A stretch of 64,000 nucleotides of DNA from Owenia fusiformis (lineage: Eukaryota; Annelida; Polychaeta; Sabellida; Oweniidae), in assembly GCA_903813345.2 (NCBI GenBank), contig CAIIXF020000001.1, positions 17,753,915 to 17,817,914 on the forward strand, in the 5' to 3' direction. Shown one piece after another: positions 56,901 to 64,000 of the stretch. Position numbers and translations under genes: made by a program. The number at the start of each line of letters is the position of its first letter. Position 1 is the stretch's first letter. Below the pieces are notes generated by a model that was not told the DNA's origin, did not search any database, and was given only the letters and a program-made list of their open reading frames with translations.

Positions 56901-59900
56901 TATCTAACAGAAGTTCCCGAAGTGTTTTAGCCTGTAGAGCATTAAAACTTTTGGTTGCTTCATGAAATTTTGAAAGTTTTGATCTGTTAACAAGCCAAGT
57001 AGACCACTTGTTGAGGTGAAGGAAGATAAGGGTCATCCAGGGGTAGTTAGTATCAGGTGCGCATTTAGAGAAGAAGTCAAAGAACACCAAACTTGCAACA
57101 GCCAGTTGAGGCACCAAACAGGCTCCTTGAAAAGTTAAATAAATTGACCATGATCTACATATTATAAAAAAGTGAATTAAAATAGATTGTACAGGTTAGG
57201 GAAGTTATAATATTAATTTTATGCACAAATAATTTTATACACAAATTGCTTAAGTCTTCCTTAGCTCTCCTGGTTTAAACAAAATAAAAAAGTAATAGAG
57301 GCGGCTCTCTCATGATTTTGTTTTTCAGTTCCTTTTAAATGTGCAAACCCACCTGCAATTTTCCATAGTGAATCTGCCTCAAAGAGAACATACCATGATA
57401 ACTCTAAGACCAGCAATACACACCAGATAGCCAGACAGAGTACAATATTCCTCTTAGTAACCATTTCAAAAATCAATCCAGTTGAATCAAATCTTAAGTA
57501 TCGTGAATTTGTTTGATTATTAAATATTACTTAAATTTCTAGCAAGCAGCGACCTTAAATAAGACCTTGTGGTTATTGTTAGAATAGACCACACTACAAA
57601 TTAGACCACACTTGAGTATACGACGATACATGTTCATTGATAAGCAACTATAGAGACATATTTGAACATATTGTAATTGTACTGATTAGATGTGACATTT
57701 TGAGATTTAATACAATGTAAAGATAGACTGCCAATATATATTGTATAAGTGCCAAAGGATCCGGGAAAGGACTAAAAAGTATTACAGAACACAGCAAGAA
57801 GAGGACAAAAGTCATAAGAAAAACAAAACCCAACTATCCCAAACCATAATCTATGTGAAAATAGCAATGTCTAATACCCCCCCCCCCCCTCCCCACCATT
57901 CAAGTACCATTATCACGACCAAGACTTTTAAAAGATTTGACATTTAAAATTAATGACAAACATTGTAACATGAAATGATCAGTCCCTTGATTTGATTCTA
58001 ATTGCAGGTGGTGCTTCAGTCCTTGGCTATACCTGTGACATTACACAAGAAGCAGACATTAATAAGACAATTGCAGCAATCACAAAAGATATTGGACCTA
58101 TTGCTATATTAGTGAACTCTGCAGGAATCAACAAAGATGGACTTCTGATGAAAACAAAATTAGAAACAATTCAGAATGTTTTACAAACAAACCTTATTGG
58201 TCCTATGCTGACATCAAAAGCTGTCTTGAAGTCAATGATCCAACAGAAAGAAGGGTGTATCATAAATATAGGTAATGATGAGTTTTACTTTCAATAGCAC
58301 CTGGATGCTACTGGGACCGCCTAGAAGTTGGTCACATATCAAAGTTTTTTTAAGGTGGGAAAGAGAGGCTTGAAAATTGGGTCCAAGAAAGGGTGTTCAT
58401 GTTGAGAGGTCTAAGGATTACAGATGTGTTTGGATAATAGAGGTTTCACTGTATCTGGTTGATTTAAACATATGTCATACAAAGCTGAGGTAAATTAGGA
58501 GTAAGCTATAAAATATTGAAGTTGAGTTAAAAGTAATTCAAAACTTAAGTGCTGTGAGTAGGCTTCCTGTACCTTAATTGTGAAGACAGCACTTCCATTG
58601 AACAGGAACACATACAGTAGAACCTGTGGAAATAGAACACCTTTGGTACACCAAAAGTTTTCTTTGGGATGTTCCACTCATAAAGCCTCATTTACATTAG
58701 TCATTGGGTCATAGAAACAAAGGAAATTGTTCTACTTATGGAGAGGTTCCACTCATAGATGCTCATTAGCATTCTAGTATTTTGGTCATGGCACCCATGA
58801 AATTTAAGTGTTCCATTTACAGAGGGGTTCCACTTAATAGGGGTGTTGTCTTTTTCACAAGGTTTTAGTTGTCTTTTTTCCAGGTAGCATGGTTGGTCAG
58901 CATGGTAATGTTGGACAGTGTAGCTACAGTGCCTCAAAGGCTGGGCTAGTAGGTTTCTCTAAGTCCCTGGCCAAAGAGGTGGCCTCAAGAGGAATAAGGT
59001 GCAATGTCATTGCCCCAGGTAAGTACAGGGGGGTGCTGGAGTAATAACACCCCTTTCATCCTTTCAAACTGTTCGTTTTTATCGCACTTTGAAAAAGTGC
59101 TATATTGTCGTCGTCTTGTGCTGTTGGGCGGGCGTGCGGTCGTGCGGGCGTGCGGGCGTGCGGGCGGCACATAAACCAAATCTTGTCATCAAATTTCCAG
59201 GATAACTGCTTACCTGTTCAACTTAAAATTGAAGATTGAAGATGCAAGAGCAGACTAGTACCAAGATCTGATTAGGTTAAGGGCATGCTGGGTAAACTAC
59301 GTGGCGGCCATTTTGAATTTTTCAACAAATCTTGTCATCAAAATTCCAGGAAAACCACTTATCCGTTCAACTTGAAATTTTTACAGATGCAAGAGCAGAC
59401 TATAGCCAAGATCTGATTAGGTTTTGGATATGCTGGCTGAATGACATGGTGGCCATTTTGAATTTTTCAATTTGGCGGCCATTTTGAATTTTTCAGCTTG
59501 CTCCAAATTGACCCAATTTTTTTTTAAAAAACATCTACAAGTTCTCAGAAGTTCAAATCTGACCTTAGATTTCAGATTTGACCTTTCGTTGACCTTCAGT
59601 GGCCTTGAAAAGGTCAAAAAGTTGATTTTCTAAATTGATATTTTGGATTTAAATTTAGGTCAGCTTAATTACAAAACACCTACTGAGGTCTGAAAAAGTA
59701 AAATTTTCAAGGTCGAAGGTCATCAAATTAGGTCACAAACAATGTTATCTAAATTTTCCCAAAGTTCAAGACTACAAATAAATTCTTGTCATCAAAATTG
59801 CAGGAAAACCGCTAACCTTGTCAACTTGAAATGTTTACAGATGCAAGAGCAGACTAGTGCCAAGGTCTGATTAGGTTTTGGCCATGCTGGGTGAATTGCA

Positions 59901-61834
59901 TGGTGGCCAGTTTGCTCTTCAAAGTGCGATATTTATCACTGTGTGTCTTGTTTATCACACCATCGGTGGGATATAGTCGTCATACTGGTCGTGGTCGTGG
60001 TCGTGATCGTGATCGTGGTCGTGATCGTGGTCGTAATCGTCCCGCTTTTTGTCATCGCCTTTTAAGGAAAACTGCTCATCAGATTTTCTCCAAATTCGCA
60101 GAGATGATAGATCATATGAAGTACTAGAGCTGATTAAATTTTGGGTGGCCATCTTGTTTTCTGGCGGCCATTTTGAAGGTTTTTCGAAAAATCTTGTCAT
60201 CGCCATTTCAGGAAAACCGCTCATTGGATTTCCTTCAAATTTACACAAATGATAGAGGATATCAAGTACTAGAGCTGATTAACTTTTGGGCGGCCATCTT
60301 GTTTTCTGGCAGCCATTTTGAAGATTTTTCCAAAAAATCTTGTCATCGCCATTTCCGAAAATCCGCTCATCGGATTTCCTTCAAATTTACACACATGATA
60401 GAGGATATCAAGTACTAGAGCTAATTAACTTTTGGGTGGCCATCTTGTTTTCTGGTGGCCATTTTGAAGGTTTTTCGAAAAATCTTGTCATCGCCATTTC
60501 AGGAAAACCGCTCATCGGATTTCCTTCTAATTTACACAACTGATAGAGGATATCAAGTACTAGAGCTGATTAAATTTTGGGTGGCCATCTTGTTTTCTGG
60601 CGGCCATTTTGAAGGTTTTTCGAAAAATCTTGTCATCGCCATTTCAGGAAAACCGCTCATTGGATTTCCTTCAAATTTACACAAATGATAGAGGATATCA
60701 AGTACTAGAGCTGATTAACTTTTGGGCGGCCATCTTGTTTTCTGGCAGCCATTTTGAAGATTTTTCGAAAAATCTTGTCATCGCCATTTCCGAAAATCCG
60801 CTCATCGGATTTCCTTCAAATTTACACACATGATAGAGGATATCAAGTACTAGAGCTGATTAACTTTTGGGCGGCCATCTTGTTTTCTTGTTCTTGAAAT
60901 TTGTAAACATAATAGGAGAACAGTTTTCCTGGTTCATAGTGTCTGCCTATTTGATGGTGTGATCTCGTTCACGTCCTGTGCCTTGTTTGTGGATTGTGTT
61001 CAGTGTCTATAGCAAATGGCTGGTGGTAACTAGAAACAATCTATAATTTAGAAAACAACACATGCATGCTTACTTTCCATCACACAATTCAAATTGTGAT
61101 GTCTTTCAAAAAGTGATTCCAATGTAAATACTTTTGATTTATTTTACTTCAGGGTTCATTGATACTGACATGGTACAAGATGTTGCCAATAGAGATAAGC
61201 TGGAGAAGCATACCTTATTAGGAAGGTTTGGTAAGCCAGAGGAAGTGGCCCAAGCTGTACAATATTTGGTGGAGGCAACATATGTCACTGGGCAGGTCAG
61301 ATTATGAATCTTAAAATGAATTACATGTAGAAGGAATAGAGGAACCATCATTTAAAAAATCATTTTAATTTTTGAAAAAAAAGGAATTCAGATGTCTGGT
61401 CAAATATAGATTAAAGCTATTAAAGATTTTAGATGCAGAAATGTCCAAATCTATAAGAATTGAAAATACTACTAGTATGTCCACTTTTTCAATTTATTGC
61501 CAGATAAACTTAAAATTATAGGTTTTTCTTGATAGTATTTCAGAACTGTTGGACTTTTTAGGAGAGAGACATGAGACATGGCATCAAATAGTGTGAGCAG
61601 AAAGTTGTAAATTTTGACAATCGTGACAATAGTGAGCTACAATGACATTTCTTTGGCATTATCTCAATACTGTCAGTTTTCCTATTGGAAATAAGCAAAA
61701 TAATTCATGACATGGTCCACTTCACCACTTTACCCTCTTTGGATATGCAACCCGGAGGCCATTTGAATTCAAAATTTTCACCATGATTATTGTAGGTGTT
61801 GACTGTAGATGGCGGGTTTAGTTTGAACCTGTGA
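41937..61834 (+). CDS. CBR4: CBR4-like 3-oxoacyl-ACP reductase (SDR family)
   Basis: Short-chain dehydrogenase. Vertebrate CBR4 is the NADPH-binding partner of HSD17B8 in the mitochondrial 3-ketoacyl-ACP reductase and also reduces quinones. Exons: 41937-42090, 58008-58271, 58884-59018, 61153-61295, 61796-61834 (735 nt, 244 residues; human is 237). All junctions are GT-AG and phases match. Motifs: GGSRGIG at residues 9-15 (Rossmann nucleotide loop), NSAG at 88-91, Asn113, Ser141, Tyr154 and Lys158 (CSYSASK), giving the full SDR catalytic set. It starts at the N-terminus with [10 protein letters not shown], without a long presequence, as in vertebrates. It ends [12 protein letters not shown] then TGA. 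Intron 1 (about 15.9 kb) contains a GH3-domain gene and many repeats. Confidence 0.95.
42246..42640. repeat. Near-perfect 120-bp inverted repeat (hairpin)
   Basis: Arm 42246-42365 (TAGAGTCCATTTCACTGCTT onward) is the inverse of 42521-42640 with one mismatch that I can find. The loop is 155 bp. The arms are far better matched than the other foldbacks here, so the structure is recent or maintained. It lies in CBR4 intron 1, about 155 bp after exon 1. A short segment just outside (CAGCTGGAAAGTAACATTTT) recurs inverted at about 47870-47892. Confidence 0.92.
42748..44755. mobile_element. TACCG-rich TIR element, copy A (2.0 kb)
   Basis: Ends CATACCTGCCAACCTACCG and (inverse) TTAGGTTGGCAGGTATG. TTATT flanks both sides (42743-42747 and 44756-44760). 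Both flanks of the element are packed with degenerate units such as CTACCGCATTTTTTCAAAAT and CTACCGTAAATTTTC. The middle (about 43070-43940) is unique sequence without a long coding frame. Nearly the same element recurs at 45178. Confidence 0.88.
44756..45177. other. 422-bp spacer between the two TACCG elements
   Basis: Contains a small foldback: GACTCCCAGAATGCAACATC near 44929 and the inverse ATGTTGCATTCTGGGAGCC near 45019. No gene seen. Confidence 0.55.
45178..47403. mobile_element. TACCG-rich TIR element, copy B (2.2 kb)
   Basis: Same orientation and same ends as copy A, with TACTAA on both sides (45172-45177 and 47404-47409). The repeat-rich flanks match copy A with scattered substitutions and small indels. 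The centre partly matches (TGTACTGTCCCTGTAATATTCCTT region), then differs from about 45908 to 46380, before matching again from CATTTTGCTGAAACATTAAA. Confidence 0.88.
47530..47860. mobile_element. Foldback element
   Basis: Arms of about 100 bp: CACATGTTATTTTCTGGTAC and TTTTTTCAGGAAAGTATCAT on the left against the inverse at 47759-47857. The central 130 bp is not paired. Lies in CBR4 intron 1. Confidence 0.82.
48123..48686. mobile_element. TIR element, CCCTATCACACCAAACTAG ends
   Basis: Left CCCTATCACACCAAACTAGT and right ACTAGTTTGGTGTGATAGTA plus GGG are inverted. The roughly 500-bp interior repeats short GTTCGTxxACAG phrases. No coding frame. Confidence 0.75.
48831..49409. mobile_element. 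TIR/foldback element, CAGTGTGTCCCGAAAGTATG ends
   Basis: TA-CAGTGTGTCCCGAAAGTATG at the left and CATACTTTCGGGACACCCTG-TA at the right, with long subterminal arms (TATATCATTTTAAAGCTTAT and inverse). The TA flanks suggest a mariner-type MITE (inference). Confidence 0.82.
49650..49655 (-). terminator. Probable polyadenylation signal of the GH3-domain gene
   Basis: AATAAA on the minus strand, about 112 bp past the stop codon of the nested gene. Confidence 0.5.
49768..57464 (-). CDS. GH3-domain protein (GHDC-like), nested in CBR4 intron 1
   Basis: GH3 proteins are acyl-adenylate-forming enzymes; plant members conjugate amino acids to hormones, while the animal role is not established. Exons: 57464-57353, 57125-55912, 51324-51197, 50852-50710, 50410-50325, 49998-49768 (1914 nt, 637 residues). 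All junctions are GT-AG and phases fit. Residues about 7-20 form a hydrophobic segment (signal anchor or signal peptide). The adenylation motifs are LTSGTTGK ending at residue 177, YGATEG at 393-398 and FRYRFGD at 460-466. The C-terminal domain starts around [18 protein letters not shown]. Human GHDC is about 530 residues, so this copy is longer. ATG 57464 is chosen because it opens the hydrophobic segment and lacks a better upstream start. Intron 2 (about 4.6 kb) is filled by nested elements. Confidence 0.93.
52161..54825. mobile_element. Middle TIR element inserted in the outer one
   Basis: Left CATAGCCGTAGCCAGCGGGG and right GGCTACGCCACTG are inverted, with further pairing of GAACCCCCGGTCA and of long subterminal arms (AGACCCCAGAGCATGAGAT and inverse near 54250). 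AATAG flanks both ends (52156-52160 and 54826-54830). No transposase frame survives. Confidence 0.8.
52710..53452. mobile_element. Inner TIR element inserted in the middle one
   Basis: Left TGTAAGGGGACATGGGGCAA with AACGGCCCT, right inverse AGGGCCGTTTTGCCCCATG with TTCCCTTACA. The phrase GGGGCAAAACGGCC occurs twice more inside, once in each orientation. No coding frame. Confidence 0.82.
58613..58870. mobile_element. CAGTAAAACCTGT-family TIR element, copy 3
   Basis: TACAGTAGAACCTGTGGAA at the left, repeated GTTCCACT phrases inside and ACAAGGTTTTAGTTG at the degenerate right end. It stops just before CBR4 exon 3 and probably overlaps its upstream splice region. A further fragment lies at 58395-58455. 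Confidence 0.6.
59081..59930. mobile_element. TIR element with ATCGCACTTT ends and internal repeats
   Basis: ATCGCACTTTGAAAAAGTGC at the left and AAAGTGCGAT at the right. A GC-rich CGTGCGGGCGTGCGGGC run sits inside the left end. The phrase CAGATGCAAGAGCAGACTA repeats three times (near 59240, 59385 and 59838). Lies in CBR4 intron 3. Confidence 0.75.
59954..60963. mobile_element. TIR element with a 145-bp tandem array
   Basis: ATCACACCATC at the left and GATGGTGTGAT at the right. A hexamer microsatellite (GGTCGT/GATCGT) occupies about 59987-60040. Five tandem units of 145-146 bp follow (ATCTTGTCATCGCCATTTC at about 60191, 60337, 60482, 60627 and 60772), with alternating sub-variants. It follows the previous element after 23 bp. 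Lies in CBR4 intron 3. Confidence 0.83.
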
Positions 61835-63740
61835 CATCCCCAAAAATGTAATGTAGAAAAGATGAACTGATACTTCAATGACAACATTGGTTGTGACCTG
61901 CAGTAATATAAACTAGGTACAGTATGGTTTAAGGTCAACCTGCATTATGAGAATCTCCATGTTGTTTTCTTGGTTACAATTACCAATCATTTTTATGGCT
62001 ATTCATATTATTCACATGTTATTGATTAGCATTATTCATAATCAAAATGTTTGTTAGAACTACATGTATGTTGAAATGATATGAGTACAATATCACATGG
62101 TTTACTAAAGAGAAATGATTCCTGAATGCTGTACTAATGAAAGACATTTTTCCTTTGGTATCACTAAGATTCTTAAAAAAGTACATTTATCATATCATAT
62201 TTTGGTGATCTGATGTTATCGATCCCTATTTACATAATTGCTGCTTTGTCATTTACAAATAGATTTGTTTGAAAATTTTATTCCAGTTCCTGATCAGACT
62301 ATACTGGAGCAAGTTGTTTGACGATATCGATTGGAGCTGTGAATCAAGCAAGAGAATCGTATATCCATGTATTCAGATGTATACTTTGGATTACTTGTTC
62401 GTTTATCAATCCCAAGCAGTTATTCAGCAAGTACTGTATAAAGGATTTAAGGAATGAAACTCATAACTGGTGAATCTTGACAACATAGGGGCAATTACGT
62501 CTTCCTTGTAAACACTGCATTTGTTTGAAGCTGGTACTTTCATACTGGTAATTTCATGATTTGTTGATTTATCCAAAGCCATTGTTTAATGTCATAGTTT
62601 TTTATCACAGTATTCAAATGGCTCTGTAATTTCATTAGCTAATGAAAGATAAGATGGGGAATCTAGTCTCGCTGGACCTTGTTAGATTATAATATCAGTA
62701 TTAACCATCTTGAATTGGTCAGAATAATGGGCAACAATTGAAAAGTATGTAACTTAAACAATCATATATATTTTATTTACAGTTCATATTTACAGTTTCA
62801 ATGCAAATGCAACATCATTATATACATACTGTTGATATTGAACAGTAACATGAATATTATACAAAATAATAATAACTATGTACAGAATAACAAGATACAA
62901 CAGAAAAAAGTATGTACAATTCGGCACAGAAGTCCAGAATCAATCATTCATTCATGTATGAACTGATGAATTCTGAATCCCTCTGCCCTTTTAATCCATT
63001 TTATAATAGATAATAATACTGAACCAAAAAGATTGTAATACTATAAATGTTAGTCTATTTGTTTGATGCATTTCTTGAAAAAACCCTCATCCACTCTGGA
63101 CTCTGGGTACACACTTCTTAAAGGCACCCAGAACAAGAGAGGCACATCAGGGCAAATAAAAGTAAAACAAGTAGAGGTCATGCAAAACAATTATAAAATT
63201 ACAATTATAAAATTAGAATGCAAATGTTTATGCATGGTTTAATTTAAAATGCATAATAATATTATATGTATGCAACTGTACTTGCGCTTTCCCTTCATTG
63301 GGTGCTGCCAGTAAATAATAAATGATTAACAATAAAGATCTAAGATCTTGTTGCATTTAATGGCTAAAATTTTTTTGCCCTTTGTGCAATATGGCAAAAG
63401 ATATGGAAGCAAAATATGATAATGATAATGCTGTATGACACTTTGGTCATCACTAGCCAATCAACAGGCAGTTTTTAGAAACTCCTGTGAACATTTAAAG
63501 AAGAGAAATCATAAAAGCTTATTGCTATTCACAGTTAAACACGAAACACTGAAAACTACTGGATTTTCTCAAATAAAATATTAATTTTTTGGCCAACAAA
63601 TGTGTCCAATTGAACAACTTCTCTTAAATATATTTGACACTTAACATTATAAAGAGAAAATCCACTAATTTTTACTGTCAGTTAAAAAGTATTCGTGCAT
63701 ATAATGAATAAAATTGTAGAAATATGCACATATGAGTATA
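61835..63740. other. Intergenic region downstream of CBR4
   Basis: About 1.9 kb with no gene recognised. I saw no AATAAA within the first several hundred bases after the CBR4 stop; one is present at 63155-63160. Short open frames here show no family features. Confidence 0.5.
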
Positions 63741-64000
63741 TACTATAAGTTATTGAATGATTTGAAGTGCAATACAGGATATATTCTGCTCGAGAAATTC
63801 CGTATTGGAACGAGATAAAATCAAAGTGCCAATACAGAATATCGAGAGCAGAATATATCCTGTATTGCACTTCAAATCATTCTATAACGTTTTTATCGTG
63901 TGGTCCTCGGTATTGCTACTGAGAATGTCCCCTCCGTACCAATATTTTCTGTATTGCGATGGAGGTGATCAATGGGAACAATCTCAGTAGCAACACAGAT
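63741..64000. mobile_element. Palindromic element, copy 2 (cut by window edge)
   Basis: Matches the element at 12683 from TACTATAAGTTATTGAATG onward, including the hairpin TGAAGTGCAATACAGGATAT and the GCTACTGAGA...TCTCAGTAGC pair. The right end lies outside the window. Confidence 0.82.

Noticed and set aside
59891-60833. Series of similar plus-strand frames of 67-81 codons
   Set aside because: They are the 145-bp tandem units read repeatedly, not genes.

Overview
This is a eukaryotic, AT-rich, intron-rich window, almost certainly from a marine or other invertebrate animal. The genes have many short coding exons with GT-AG introns, and the introns are filled with foldback and terminal-inverted-repeat (TIR) elements. 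Some elements carry internal tandem repeats of about 145-162 bp, a design reported from bivalve molluscs, so a mollusc or other lophotrochozoan is my best guess. The species cannot be fixed from the sequence alone.

Layout. (1) Bases 1-4035 hold an APE-type non-LTR retrotransposon (endonuclease plus reverse transcriptase), cut by the left window edge and broken by one frameshift. (2) Bases 4776-39582, minus strand, hold a complete coding region for a CSPP1-like centrosome/cilium protein. It has 33 coding exon positions and predicts 1436 or 1409 residues, depending on which of two alternative exons at position 13 is used. A 39-bp tandem array abuts and includes its stop codon. (3) Bases 39583-41936 are the intergenic space between the head-to-head genes CSPP1 and CBR4, occupied by two foldback repeats. 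(4) Bases 41937-61834, plus strand, hold a five-exon CBR4-like 3-oxoacyl-ACP reductase (244 residues) whose first intron is about 15.9 kb. (5) Inside that intron, on the minus strand at 49768-57464, lies a six-exon GH3-domain gene (637 residues). (6) Bases 61835-64000 are intergenic and end in a second copy of a palindromic element also found near 12.7 kb.

The genes have unrelated jobs: microtubule and ciliary structure (CSPP1), mitochondrial fatty-acid synthesis or quinone reduction (CBR4), and an animal GH3 protein of unknown function. What is unusual is the packaging. A gene is nested in a gene, and the nested gene's second intron contains three transposable elements stacked inside one another. 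Two 2.0-2.2 kb elements with TACCG-rich repeats lie side by side in the same CBR4 intron, along with a nearly perfect 120-bp hairpin. CSPP1 exons 1-10 are all symmetrical phase-0 modules, and the duplicated exon pair at position 13 is compatible with the reading frame only if exactly one copy is used.

All exon models were built by eye from splice consensus, continuous phase and recalled family features. No alignment or database search was run.
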